From assembly GCA_032622095.1 (NCBI GenBank), contig CP136069.1, forward strand, positions 17,871,326-17,935,325: a DNA stretch of 64,000 nucleotides. The letters run 5' to 3'. Below the pieces are notes generated by a model. It saw only the letters and a list, made by a program, of their open reading frames with translations. It made no database searches and was not told the DNA's origin. The translations under genes and the position numbers were made by a program. Below are positions 11,557 through 22,451 of this stretch, one piece after another; the first letter of the stretch is position 1; every line of letters begins with the position of its first letter. The DNA is from Siphonodentalium dalli. Its lineage: Eukaryota > Mollusca > Scaphopoda > Gadilida > Siphonodentaliidae.

Positions 11557-12135
11557 ATACTTTTTATACATTGTTTTTTCAAATTCCTTGCTAGATTGAA
11601 TTACAATGGAGATAAACGTACCCTGTTTCGTTGTACATTCTGGGATTCGAGCATGAAAACAATTTGATGTACACCCATTGGTAACCTCGATTATGCAATA
11701 TGCCTTCTGCCAATTTGGGGTTTTAGACAACGAATTCAGAAAGTAGCATACCTCATATACTTTTTATACATTGTTTTTTCAAATTCCTTGCTAGATTGAA
11801 TTACAATGGAGATAAACGTACCCTGTTTCGTTGTACATTCTGGGATTCGAGCATGACGTGGGTCTTCAATTCATATTTATTATTTTACACCCACAAAATA
11901 TTCACCATTTGGGAACTTCAATCTGAGTCTATGTCTCCCATAGCAGATGAGGTGATGTAGAATGAGGTCCCCAGAGGGGGAGTTTGGCAAGCCGACTCGT
12001 TCACAAACTGTTTTCATGCTCGAATCCCAGAATGTTCAACTCAACAGGGTATGTTTATCTCTTAATTAATTGATAGAGGCGATTCCGGACGTGGGTCTTC
12101 AATTCATATTTATTATTTTACACCCACGAAACTAT
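11557..12135. repeat. Mosaic of duplicated repeat pieces
   Basis: A 100-bp block at 11557-11656 recurs with no difference that I can see at 11757-11856. Between them, 11665-11757 is the inverse complement of 13447-13538. A 94-bp piece at 11894-11987 recurs in direct orientation at 13536-13629. CGTGGGTCTTCAATTCATAT occurs near 11856 and 12089. ATTCGAGCATGA and its complement link this to 12015-12055 and 16670-16690. It looks like nested or rearranged MITE copies. Confidence 0.75.
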
Positions 12136-12724
12136 TTCACGTTTGTTATATGAAGAGATAATCCATCTTTAATAATCAAATGGCGATCCGATTATTTTCA
12201 ACAGTATTTAACATATATTTACCAAAGGTCAGCAACTATATTACAGGCAAACTGCGACTGAATGGTTTTGTTGTTATAGTGTTACAGTTTTCTACTGAGT
12301 CCGTGCCTCCATTAATCTGATATATTGAGGATACATTCGGCTTATGACTGAATACGAGAATTATCATGAGTGGGTATAAGCAAATACCTATTATACACGA
12401 GCGGCTTGTCGCATGTTCAGTCAACAGCCATAGTTTTCCTTTTTATTCTTTCTCTCAGGCGATTGTTTTGCCGAATTAATTGTAAACGAAAACAACTGAG
12501 GTTGTCGCCAACTGATTGACTCATCTCTGGATCACAGATAAAAAAAACTACACGAAGCTCGATATCGCTATGTAACGTACATTCCAACAAGATATCAGTA
12601 CGGACTATTACCATCTTAAAAGGAGGTGACGTCATTTACGACATCGATAGCAACGTAATGAAGGCTAATTAATACTAAAAGCAAATAACATTTTAGTATT
12701 AGCTCGCTGGCACAAGTGATTGTT
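12136..12724. other. Intron, nothing recognised
   Basis: No exon or repeat identified. Confidence 0.4.
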
Positions 12725-12739
12725 TCCCCGACAGTTTAG

Positions 12740-13050
12740 TGGGCCTCTGTGGCTCAATCGGTTAGGGGTACAACTCCAAGCCGGTTCGCCTTCCAGCGCT
12801 GGCGATAAGGGTTAAATCCACATGTTTCCATCGCGGACTTTGTAACTCGAAATCGTTATCTGGGAAAGTTGCCAGTTACTTGCCGATGGCCGGTGGTTTG
12901 CCGCACATGGTCGACGAGTTTATCAGCCATTGAAATCACTGTTAGATTAGCCGTAAGTGTGCGGATTTCCTCCACCATTAAAACTGGCAATGTCGTGATA
13001 TGGCCTTAGTGGCTAAAGCGACATAAAACCCCAATCAATCAATCAATCAA
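12740..13050 (+). mobile_element. tRNA-derived SINE with ATCA tail
   Basis: The head has box A (TGGCTCAATCGG) and a weaker box B (GGGTTAAATCC) typical of tRNA-derived SINEs. The body carries a CTCCACCATTAAAACTGGC block followed by GGCTAAAGCGACATAAAACC and ends in (ATCA)n. Similar 3' bodies are common in mollusc and other invertebrate SINEs. Target duplications TCCCCGACAGTTTAG (12725-12739) and TCCCCGACTGTTTAG (13051-13065) differ at one base and fix the boundaries. It inserted 73 bp before an EGF exon acceptor. Confidence 0.88.
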
Positions 13051-13138
13051 TCCCCGACTGTTTAGAGCTATTTTACTGTGGAACATATAATAAAACACAA
13101 TACTACATTCTCACGAAGATGGCCATGTCTAATTTCAG

Positions 13139-13258
13139 CGATTTCTCCTGATATTATCACATGTGCGACAGGGTGCATTCATGGCAAGTGCATCGGTACA
13201 GCTGGTGGATATTCATGCGATTGTCGAGAAGGGTGGAGCGGACAACATTGCGACACAG
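13139..13258 (+). CDS. EGF-like domain exon 2
   Basis: This 120-bp exon lies between TCTAATTTCAG and G|GTATGA, phase 1-1, 40 codons. Six cysteines are in the EGF pattern, with C-I-H-G-K-C at C2-C3, G-Y-S-C-D-C at C4-C5 and G-W-S-G-Q-H-C at the end. The entry is D-I-I-T-C, not D-x-[DN]-E-C, and the hydroxylation-site Asn/Asp after C3 is Gly. I therefore read it as a non-calcium-binding EGF. It should be a disulfide-bonded extracellular module (C1-C3, C2-C4, C5-C6 in the family). Confidence 0.88.
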
Positions 13259-13439
13259 GTATGACAAGAAAACCATAGTCAGAAATGGCAACGCTCTCAA
13301 GATCAAATTATTAGGCATATATAAAACATATTGGAGCTTTAATGCGTAAATGTTTCGTATGTGTGTATAGTTTGTGCTTGGAGATAAGAATGTGAGAACA
13401 TTTTTTAAATCGGACCTGCCAAACAGAATAATAGGCCAT

Positions 13440-13695
13440 TATCATATGAGGTATGCTACTTTCTGAATTCGTTGTCTAAAACCCCAAATTGGCAGAAGGC
13501 ATATTGCATAATCGAGGTTACCAATGGGTGTACATCAAAATATTCACCATTTGGGAACTTCAATCTGAGTCTATGTCTCCCATAGCAGATGAGGTGATGT
13601 AGAATGAGGTCCCCAGAGGGGGAGTTTGGTGATGCTAGCCAGCTGTGCGGGATAGGATAACTAAATTCACCCTCTGGGGACCTCATTCTGCAGTG
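13440..13695. repeat. Inverted-repeat element, GAGGTCCCCAGAGGG family
   Basis: The segment carries pieces shared with 11665-11987. It ends in a hairpin with GAGGTCCCCAGAGGG (near 13607) and CCCTCTGGGGACCTC (near 13672) arms. The foldback at 40321-40564 belongs to the same family. It ends only about 30 bp before the acceptor of the next EGF exon. Confidence 0.7.
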
Positions 13696-13725
13696 TTCGT
13701 TTACATGTGGATGAATCCTTTTCAG

Positions 13726-13839
13726 ACATCAATGAGTGCAGGGACTCGATGTATTGTGTACACGGAACCTGCACGAATGAGATAGGTAGCTATAGCTGCA
13801 ATTGCAGTGATGGCTGGAATGGAACCAGGTGTGATCGAG
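13726..13839 (+). CDS. Calcium-binding EGF exon 3
   Basis: This 114-bp exon lies between CCTTTTCAG and G|GTATGT, phase 1-1, 38 codons. It starts D-I-N-E-C and has C-T-N-E-I-G-S-Y-S-C. Together these match the calcium-binding EGF signature, including the Asn/Asp hydroxylation site C-x-[DN]-x4-[FY]-x-C. Six cysteines are present and it ends G-W-N-G-T-R-C-D. In the family such modules stack into rigid calcium-stabilised rods outside the cell. It is separated by a short intron, crowded by a MITE, from exon 2. Confidence 0.9.
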
Positions 13840-14591
13840 GTATGTATGCCACTGTAATGTATACTTTGTTCGTACATGTATGTTATTCACAACGATATTT
13901 TCTTACCTCCATTGAAGTTTTTAAAACGTAAAATTAAGAATTTTGTATGTATTAGACCAAGACCAATGGTGAGAATTGTTTAACAAATCTACATCTAAAA
14001 TACGTCATTACCAACGGTAAATCACTATTATAAACAGGACAATACGCCAGGAAAGGGGATATAACAGCCTTTGTAATTTGTCTCCATGTGCATGGTTGAA
14101 TTGTGTATGTGTGTGTATTTGTATGGTTTTGCTATATGCGTATATGCATGTGTGTATATGTATGCATATAGGTGTGTAATATTAATACATCGACACATAT
14201 TAGTTTAACGTAATTGATGTACAACCTATGGTTGTTTACAACATCTTGGCTTCAAAAACAATGACAAAACAGCACTGTAGCGTCTAAATATTGATCACGA
14301 TGTATTACTAATCTAATTTCTTTTTTTGGTTCGCTTAGAATATTTAGATATGTCTGTCGAAATTAAATTTTTCTATTCCGGACATGATAATGCAATATTG
14401 GATCGAAACATAATTAGTGTCTCCATTGTGTTCTATTTATGTACACTTGTAATTACAGTAATTTCCAATATTAGGAACAAAACCTGGAAAGTTCAGATTT
14501 GTATATAGTGCATATACGTTTTCTCATGTACCTTGTATCATGGCTGAGACTACATAATCAACGTTAGCCTTGTTCTCGATTTGTTCCACAG
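13840..14591. other. Intron with TG-rich microsatellite
   Basis: A TGTG/TATG-rich tract lies at about 14100-14180. Nothing else was recognised. Confidence 0.5.
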
Positions 14592-14708
14592 ACTTCAACG
14601 AATGTGAAAATGGACAGTCGAATTGCCTTCATGGTCACTGTTTCAACACAGACGTGGGCTATGACTGTCACTGTTACTCCGGTTGGACTGGTGCGATGTG
14701 TGACACAG
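14592..14708 (+). CDS. Calcium-binding EGF exon 4
   Basis: This 117-bp exon lies between TTGTTCCACAG and G|GTAAGT (a consensus donor), phase 1-1, 39 codons. It has a D-F-N-E-C entry, C-L-H-G-H-C at C2-C3, and C-F-N-T-D-V-G-Y-D-C matching the calcium-binding and hydroxylation signature. The end is G-W-T-G-A-M-C-D. Six cysteines are present. It belongs with exon 3 as a consecutive calcium-binding EGF. Confidence 0.9.
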
Positions 14709-15727
14709 GTAAGTATATTATACACGAAGTAGTATATATTCTTGGCTTATATTGTGCGATTATTTTAGACTTCAATTGTTCAAAATTCTGATAGCTCAGT
14801 GTGAATACATTATGCGGGTTCATGCAAGTCGTGGCTAAAGGGTGGTTTCCACATTGAAATTTTAACTGCAGCCCACCCCCTCAACCAGACCAAAGACCGA
14901 GTTGGCAGATTTCCATTTGCACCCACACGCATTGGGTTGGAACTGGTACCACGTACTTTCCAACTTTTGGAAATTCCAACCTGATACAGTATCCACAGTA
15001 TGTACAGAGTTCACGCTGCCACTTGCCAAATTTGTCAATGGCAAAAAATAATTCACATTTGGCAAAAAGTCACTTTTTATTTCTCAAGAAAATTTAATAT
15101 TTGTCAACCAATACCACTCATTTCAAGAAACTCTTTCATTATTGGTATTCTTGGTGGTGATTTATAAGGTTATGAAAAGAGACTTCAATCAATGTTTTTA
15201 TAACTTCTTATCTTTTCACATTTTACCCCCCCCCCCACTACCCCTTTTTGCACTAAACAAATGATGACCACCCCTTCCCCTACTCCGTAATAACCATCTG
15301 GTTATATCCTCCCCAGAATGTTTAGTAACTTTCAATTATCAATAGAAAGTGTTAAATGAAGTAATTTTATACCAATATTTTTTAAACCTAATTCCTGTCA
15401 TAGAGTAGTCTCGTACTTTTTTTAATTAATACAAAACTCAACTGACCAATTGGCAACATTGGAATTATTTCAACACTATCGTATCGCTGGGAGCTTCATA
15501 AGGACCACAATGTAAATAAGTCCCTTCTGGGACATTTTGTGCCATCCTTGATCGCCCTCAGCATTTATCGTCATATTTGCGGTTAGTCTGCCCACCTATT
15601 CTCTTTAACATCACTATCTTTACAGCCTCTTATAAGCCAACACACATACCCTCTCATTCAAATGTTCAGCTCTGTCCACTTTATTTATCACTTGTATCAA
15701 ATGTATTGTATTCCGTAATTATATATT
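14709..15727. other. Intron with repeat fragments
   Basis: A poly-C tract lies near 15230. GGCAAAAA-type repeats at about 15040-15070 resemble TTGGCAAA motifs near 16430-16490. No exon seen. Confidence 0.45.
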
Positions 15728-15731
15728 TTAA

Positions 15732-16088
15732 CCCTTTACCCAACAGAACGCCCAGAAACGCCCTAACAGCCTAAATTATCTTCGGTCTGTCTCAATAAAA
15801 CCATGGAAATATGGGTATCATTGGAACCGGCTCATTGAGCACATTGTGATAGTTACAGTTATGCCCTGTGCCAATGCATTCTCTTATATATGCGAGTCGA
15901 CCATAGGTCGCCTCGCATATATAAGAGAATGCATTGGCCTAAAAAACACTTTTTTAAAAAACTTTTTACCATTTTTTCTTTAATATGTGTTAAGCCAATG
16001 CATTCTCTTATATATGCGAGGCGACCTATGGTCGACTCGCATATATAAGAGAATGCATTGGCACATGGCCGTTCTGTTGGGTAAAGGG
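15732..16088. mobile_element. piggyBac-type MITE, copy 1
   Basis: Terminal inverted repeats CCCTTTACCCAACAGAACG are bounded on both sides by TTAA (15728-15731 and 16089-16092). TTAA target sites and CCC...GGG ends are the piggyBac hallmark. It is 357 bp with no coding capacity. Inside, two near-perfect ~67-bp palindromes (about 15875-15938 and 15993-16063) face each other as an inverted pair. Confidence 0.88.
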
Positions 16089-16092
16089 TTAA

Positions 16093-16862
16093 AATGCTGA
16101 TTGAATTTATCAAAATAAAAATCAAACAATCAATCAAAAGTTAACAACTCCATCAAGATGCAGTTAATCTGATATCATTAGTATCAACTGGTGTAGGGTT
16201 TGCTAGTATGTCTGGTGGTGGTCTTTATGTGGCTAATCCTCTGTTTCGATGCGATTTTCTGATGAAACTTTCTACAATTCCATTGTTATGCTTTTGTTTA
16301 ATTTTTCTGTTATAAGCCCAATTATAGAGGCGATAATTATTAATAATGAACTGTTTTCCTATCGATATCAATGGTCGCTCAAAATAATCAAAATAAAAGG
16401 CACAGAGTTGTAGAAACTTATAGTATTTGCCAAATTCTAACAGTAATTGGCAAACAATATTTTCATTTGGCAAAATATTTAGCAAAAGTAAATTCAGTTC
16501 GGACCCTGCTGATACGCCCCAAGGTTGGAAAAGTTCCAACCGATTGCCATTTCACACCAAACATTTTCGTCAAAACACCAACAAATTCATAATTAAATAC
16601 TGGTGGTAAAATGTAGATAACCCTACCGTATTTCCGTTGGATATTCAGGGAATTGAGCATGAAGACAAACAATTATCATGCTCGAATCCCCGAGTATCCA
16701 ATTCAGCAGGGTTCATTTATCTCAGGGACCAACCGATAGGATTCAAATTGGGAAAAGTCACTACTCCCTGTTTAATTGTTAGGGAGAAGTGTAATGTATC
16801 ATGGAGAAGTAACAATGGATGAATGTCAATTTACACCATCACCATTCTTTGGTCCAAAAGTA
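16093..16862. other. Intron with repeat fragment
   Basis: Positions 16620-16740 carry the ATGCTCGAATCCC / CAGGGTTCATTTATCTC element also seen near 11590-11660 and 12010-12060. The rest is AT-rich with no exon recognised. Confidence 0.45.
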
Positions 16863-16866
16863 TTAA

Positions 16867-17258
16867 CCCTTTACCCAACAAACCGGCCAAAACCGGCCAA
16901 ATAAAGCTTCAACAGCCTAAAATATCTTCGGTCTGTCTCAATAGAACCATACAAATATGGGTATCATTGGAACCGGCTCCTTGACCACATTGTGATAGTT
17001 ACAGTTATGCCCTGTGCCAATGCATTCCCTTATATATGCGAGTCGACCATAGGTCGCCTCGCATATATAAGAGAATGCATTGGCCTAAAAAAAATCTTTT
17101 TTTAACACTTTTTACCATTTTTTCTTACATTCTTTAACAATTTTATAATTTTTAATGTGTTAAGCCAATGCATTCTCTTATATATGCGAGGCGACCTATG
17201 GTCGACTCGCATATATAAGAGAATGCATTGGCACAGTGCCCTTCTGTTGGGTAAAGGG
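16867..17258. mobile_element. piggyBac-type MITE, copy 2
   Basis: 392 bp flanked by TTAA (16863-16866, 17259-17262) with CCCTTTACCCAACA ends. Its interior matches copy 1, including CTTCGGTCTGTCTCAATA and the paired palindromes at about 17016-17086 and 17164-17236. Copy 1 and copy 2 lie in the same orientation about 780 bp apart. Confidence 0.88.
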
Positions 17259-17344
17259 TTAAACAACACAAGAGCCCATTTATAAAAACCATCAGATTGA
17301 GTAATTGCACCATTGTTATCAGTAAAATATACTTGAACATGCTG

Positions 17345-17878
17345 ATGTGACATATTAGTGAGTAAGATATATGGTAGTTATCCTGTCATTCCCACATAAA
17401 CAACAACTATTATAATTGTTTTCACCATAAAAATGCTACATGGTGTAGTTTAGTTTGTTAAAACTGCCATGATATAAGCCATACATGTATGTGCATTACT
17501 TCGATTGTCATAGCAACCGTTACCACCCATGTAAGTAAGAAATAGAGTAATTGTTCAGTCAGGTCCACACTAACAACACATTTTATAATTGTTTTCATTA
17601 TAAGATTATACATGGTGTGTGTAGTTTAATTTGTTAAAACTGCCATAATATCAGTCATATGTATATTTTTCGATTGTGTGTATGTCCCCAGCAACCGTTG
17701 CCACCCCTATAAGTAAGAAGTATGGCAATTTTCCTGTCAGATCCACACTAACAACTATTATAATTGTTTCACCATAACATGATACATGGCGTAGTTTAGT
17801 TTGTTAACACTGCCATAATATTAGTCATATGTGCATTTATTCGATGTCTGGAAGTTGTACCAGCAGCCGTTGCTAAGG
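17345..17878 (+). repeat. ~178-bp tandem repeat, three copies
   Basis: Three diverged copies contain ACTATTATAATTGTTTTCACC-like and GTAGTTTAGTTTGTTAA blocks, each followed by AACTGCCAT and a CAACCGTTGCCACCC-like end. Approximate starts are 17345, 17531 and 17711. Confidence 0.75.
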
Positions 17879-18119
17879 CATGACCTGCCGCCATTGCCTC
17901 CGTATCTGAAATTGATCAGTATTGCACGAGGAAGATATGTGCAAAGATGCATGTTTGTATCACCTTTTTCACAATTGTTACACCAAGCGCCTGGGCTAAT
18001 AGTTACTTGTATATGTGAGAGAATTCACTTTTCCCTGGGACAAAAATAAGAGAGTGGCACATTGTAAAAGGAGACGATGTCTCCCAAGTCGCCCTCTAGG
18101 GCTAGGCTGCTCCTGGTTT

Positions 18120-18484
18120 ATTCATATTTGAGAATGCACTGGCCTGACAATTTTTTACCAGTTTTTCATACATTCTTTAACAATTTCTATAATTTTTTTC
18201 TTGCATTCTTTAACAATTTTTAACGATTTAAAAAAAAAATCTTATATTTGTTTTTTAACAATTTTAGCATTTTTTTATTATCATTTTTCTTACATTCTTT
18301 ATCAATTTTTATCATTTTGTCTTACATTACATTCCTTAACAATTTGTTTATTATATATTTGTTTTTACATGTTTTAACAATTGTAAAAAATAATAGAAAA
18401 TTTGTTAGGCCAATCATTCTCTTATATATGTGAGGCGACCTATGGTTGACTCGCATATATAAGAGAATGCCTTGGCACAGGGTT
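18120..18484. mobile_element. Palindrome-bearing MITE remnant
   Basis: The right palindrome (about 18411-18478) ends GGCACAGGGT. The left partner is reduced to GAGAATGCACTGGCCTGACAA (one base over a short motif) near 18131. Between them lie T-rich repeats of CATTCTTTAACAATTTT. Confidence 0.7.
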
Positions 18485-18545
18485 TTCTCCATATCTCGAT
18501 GGCCGCACTAAACCTCTAATCATCGTGGGCTATATTTGTATACAG

Positions 18546-18665
18546 ATGTTGACGAATGCCTGAGTGATATGTATAGGGACTGCATCCATGGTCGTTGTGT
18601 GAACTTGGGTGGAGGGTCCACATGTGGATGTTATCCGGGGTGGACAGGATCAATGTGTGATACAG
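18546..18665 (+). CDS. Calcium-binding EGF exon 5
   Basis: This 120-bp exon lies between TTTGTATACAG and G|GTTAGT, phase 1-1, 40 codons. It has a D-V-D-E-C entry, C-I-H-G-R-C at C2-C3, C-V-N-L-G-G-G-S-T-C at C3-C4 and an end G-W-T-G-S-M-C-D. The Asn of the hydroxylation site is kept but the usual aromatic residue is Ser, so packing with the next module may be weaker. Six cysteines are present. A 51-bp minisatellite starts just after its donor. Confidence 0.88.
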
Positions 18666-18683
18666 GTTAGTGCTCGAATTATT

Positions 18684-18930
18684 GTATAGGTAACCGGTAT
18701 AGGTACGCGTGTGTCTGTGCATGTGACACATCTTGTATGTGTAACCAATATAGGTACGTGTGTGTCTGGCCAGGTGACACATATTGTATAGGTAACCAGT
18801 ATAGGTACGTGCTTGTCTGGCCATGTGACACATCTTGTATAGGTAACCAGTATAGGTACGTGTGTGTCTGGCCAGGCGACACAGCTTGTATAGGTAACCA
18901 GTATAGGTACTTGTGTCGATTGTGGCACAC
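18684..18930 (+). repeat. 51-bp minisatellite next to a splice donor
   Basis: Five copies of a 51-bp unit with TATAGGTAACCAGTATAGG and GTGACACATCTTG start about 18 bp after the exon 5 donor. Each copy contains an AGGTAACC segment that resembles a donor. 51 is a multiple of 3, so frames stay open on both strands; these are not genes. Confidence 0.85.
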
Positions 18931-19164
18931 GTTACATAACTTAATGAGCCCCTCTCCGGTTTAAATTGTTACAAAATTACATACTTGACAAGTTGGCACA
19001 ATAAGTAACTTATTTACAGCTGTGTGGAATGTGAGATAATGGTGACTGGTGAAGGATGATTGTAGCGGATCGTTAGGAATGGATGATGTAAGGTTGTGGG
19101 AGGTGCCAACGTCGATTGTGCTTATTGAAAACAATGTAAAGGCCGAGAAAATACCAGGACGAAA

Positions 19165-21720
19165 ATGCAACAAACAACAACAATAAACATATTTATGCCC
19201 TACTTATTAATTGAGTTAATTTCATTTGTCAAAACGTTTAGTTTCCGTTATAAAATGTTGAACAATTTCACATTTTGTTTTATATTTATGTTATGGATGC
19301 CAGAAAGTAAATCATGCATATGTTTTAATTCAAGTCCTTCTTTGTGTAGCGAATGATACATATCTATTCGTTCTGGCAAAGGGAACACATGCAAATGTAA
19401 TGATAGGCATCTTCGCATAGGTTGCCGTGTGCACAACGCGGACTGTCCGATGTATAGTTTTTGGCATTTATCAGATTTTAGATCACTGCAATAATTCCGT
19501 AATTTTGCGTGAATTACATTATATTGCCTACGTCCTGTGTAGAAATACCTCGGGGGGTCTAGTGATGGTGTCAATTATTCTAAGATAAGTTTTGAAATCT
19601 GAAATTGTGGGGACCTCTGTTATTACGGACGGCATGTAATTCCACGCTTTTATGGTTGAAGGGAAAATGACTTTTTGTAATTCTCAGTGTTACAGAAATA
19701 TGTGTAAAAAATTTCGGGATATCTGAATTCATACTATGATATGTCGGTTACTCTGGGTAATGTAATTCGGGCCTTCTCCTTAGTGGGGGGCCAGCCTACT
19801 TCTTTCATTGTATGTATATCAGAGACTGATCGTGTGTGTCCACTGACTATTCTGACTGCGCCAATGTGTAACCGTTCAAGTTTATCCATTTGATATTTAG
19901 GTACACTTGCCCATAAACATCAGCATAATCATATAATGGTAATATGTACGTTTTATATATGTTTTCTATGGTCGTCCTATCGAGCAGGTATTTAAATCTT
20001 CTTAGTTGTGATAAACGGGAGGCTATTCTTTTAATAGTTGCATTGATATGATTGTTCCATGACATATTTGATTGGAGTTCAAGACCGATGTGTTTATGTA
20101 TCTTTATGTATAAGGATATAGTATCATTATTAAAAGTTAAATTAGGAGTATCACCGGATGTGCCAGTCAATGAGTACGACATGCCCGTGTGATTATAACT
20201 GACTAGTTTGACCATCCTGCTATGTTTTCAAGATCCTTGTTCGTGGTTTGCGCCAATTCATTTAGGTCACGGTGCTCGTTAGTAATGCAAGTATCGTCAG
20301 AGTACATTCTCGTAACAGAACGGATGCTGTCATTCATGCTAAATCATTTATGTAAACCAACAATAGAAAAGGGCATAGGATTTATCCTTGTGTCACGCCC
20401 GCTTGGATGACCTCTTAGTTATAAAAGCTGTTGTTGACTAATACGCGCTGATGTCGGTTATTTAAATAGTCTCCTAGCAATTCAAAGGTTTACCACGAAC
20501 TCCATAACTTGAACGTTTATGTATCAGTCCCCTGTGCCAAACTCTCTCGAATGCCTTTGATATATATCACAAAAATAGAACATGTATACAGTCCAGAGAG
20601 ATTGACACAGGTGATTGTATATATCTATGAGTTGATGAGAAGTGCACTACCCTGGCATGAAACCCGATTGGCGTAAGCATATTAATTCGTTTTCATTAAA
20701 GAAATCCCTGATCTGTTTTAATACAACTTTCTCAAATATTTTTTCCCAAGCAGGGTAGAAGGGAAATAGGACGACATTTCTTACTATCGGTGATGTCGTT
20801 TTTTTAAAGATCGGGACAACATTAGCCTTTTTCCATACAGATGGAAATGTCATGCTATCAAGTGATTTTCTGAAGATTAAAACTAATGGACGAGCAATTG
20901 ATTCTGCGGTGGCTAGGAACATTTTCGCACTAATTCCCTCGTATCCATGGGCTTTGTTCAATTTAAGTGATTTAATTGCCAAAAAATTTTCATATTCGGT
21001 GAACTCAAAGTCGTCCATCGTGTTGTTACATCGATAATTGAACACAGGTAAGCTGTTGTTGGAGTCGTTTATTGATGAGATAGAAATGAAGCTCTGGTTT
21101 AATATGACAGCCTTGTCAACATCATCAGTCGCGTGCACGGTTCCACTTACATTTATGGTATTTATATGGGCATTAGAACAGTATAGGGGTGGAACATTCG
21201 TTGTTTTATTTTTACATAGTAGGTAATTCATTAGTTGCCAGAATCGCGGGGAGATGATGATTCTTCCATGCGGTCTTCCAATTGTTCATCAAATTTCGAT
21301 TTTGCGAACTTTTTCATGTTGTTTATTTTATTTCCACATTGCTTATATTTTTGCCATGTGTTGGGATTATTATTTTTTATGGTTTTGGTTGGTAGCCTTT
21401 CGCGTTTGCGAATTTCTCTTCGGATTTCTGAGTTAAACCAGATTTTATCATTGGGCCGAACCGTAACAGAGGATTGGGGAATTGTATCGCTCATTATTAA
21501 CATAAATTTATTTTGGTAAAGTATGGTAGCTGAATCGATGTCGTGGCACTTAAAGAGATCATCCCAGTTTGTGTTACCGAGTATTCCGTTGGCTCTTTCG
21601 AAATTCGCTCTGGAGTAGTTCCATACTACTCTCTGAAACGACGAGACTTATAACATCGACGTGGATAGTTGTCGCGTGTAGGGTGTGTAGTGTATGTAGA
21701 TTGGGTAAGTAGTTCGGGTA
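19165..21720 (-). mobile_element. Decayed LINE (CR1/Jockey-type), minus strand
   Basis: Going from its 5' side: a linker with P-N-D-K-I-W-F-N-S-E-I-R-R-E (21231-21503), the RT N-terminal part with K-A-N-V-V-P-I-F-K-K and Q-S-G-F-M-P-G (20647-21231), a catalytic block read as Y-S-D-D-T (about 20293-20304), then H-K-H-I-G-L-E-L-Q and the L-P-L-Y-D-Y-A-D-V block (19847-20215). An L-R-N-Y-C-S-D-L-K tail follows (19248-19574). Many stops and frameshifts lie between, so it is a dead copy. The endonuclease is not recognised, so it is probably 5' truncated near 21.7 kb. The 3' end near 19165 abuts CAACAACAACAATAA, perhaps a tail repeat. Confidence 0.8.
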
Positions 21721-21954
21721 AGTTATCTGATTAAGTGAGGAGTAAGGATTAATGAACGGGATCCAATTTTTACAACCACGCGATGACATGGGTTTCTGGG
21801 TATCTCATCCCCTACCTCAATTTGGACAAAATGTTCAGAAGTTGAAAATTTCATGACTGACGCACTAGTTTGGTAGAGCTGTTTTTTGTACAGTAAGAAG
21901 TTGTAGTCGTTCTGGGGAATTAGCATTTATTTTCACAATAGACATATACGGCCA

Positions 21955-22400
21955 TTCCGGTATAGTTGGAATCCACCAAAACAATTGGAACTCCAGTTGT
22001 AATAGGTGAAACGTGACTGAATATTGGAGTTCCAAAACATAAAGTGCCATATCACAGTTTTACAAATTCTTATATACAAAGCATGAACAGGTGTGAATTA
22101 ACGACGCGAGATTAGATTTGCATATAAAATATCCGATCACTACAATGGCATTAGCAGTTTGACAAATAAGTTATTATTAAAAGTAAAGCTTAGAATACGT
22201 GCGATGAATGGTAATTAATGAGCACATGCTTGGGCAAGAATTAACAAGTTGCACAATAATAGCCCGCTGATTAATAAAAAGAAATGTTGTAATTTCGCGA
22301 AAGCCTAATCTAACAAAGAAACGAACCTAACGCGAATACCATTGAAACGAAACACACCTCTGATAGAGTCAAACATATGTAGATAAACAATGAAATAATT
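21955..22400. repeat. ~450-bp direct repeat, left copy
   Basis: It is nearly identical to 23390-23843, both starting TTCCGGTATAGTTGGAATCC and ending CAATGAAATAATT. The main difference is an 8-bp gap near 22107. It contains a hairpin with GGAACTCCA/TGGAGTTCC arms. It lacks the TG...CA ends expected of LTRs. Confidence 0.88.
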
Positions 22401-22451
22401 TTTTTTAATATTCTGTCGAGTTGGATACAGATTTCAGTGGTCCGGGATTGT

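Noticed and set aside
12740-12820. tRNA gene
   Set aside because: Box A and a weak box B are present, but the sequence continues into a SINE body with an ATCA tail and target duplications, and a full cloverleaf is not evident.
15860-16140. Frames containing C-A-N-A-F-S-Y-I-C type peptides (also at 17.2, 34.4 and 58 kb)
   Set aside because: They are translations of the repeated 67-bp palindrome, open on both strands.
18516-18964. Protein-coding frames of 75-105 codons on both strands
   Set aside because: They span a 51-bp minisatellite whose length preserves frame; repeated peptides mirror the DNA repeat. The real coding part is only 18546-18665.
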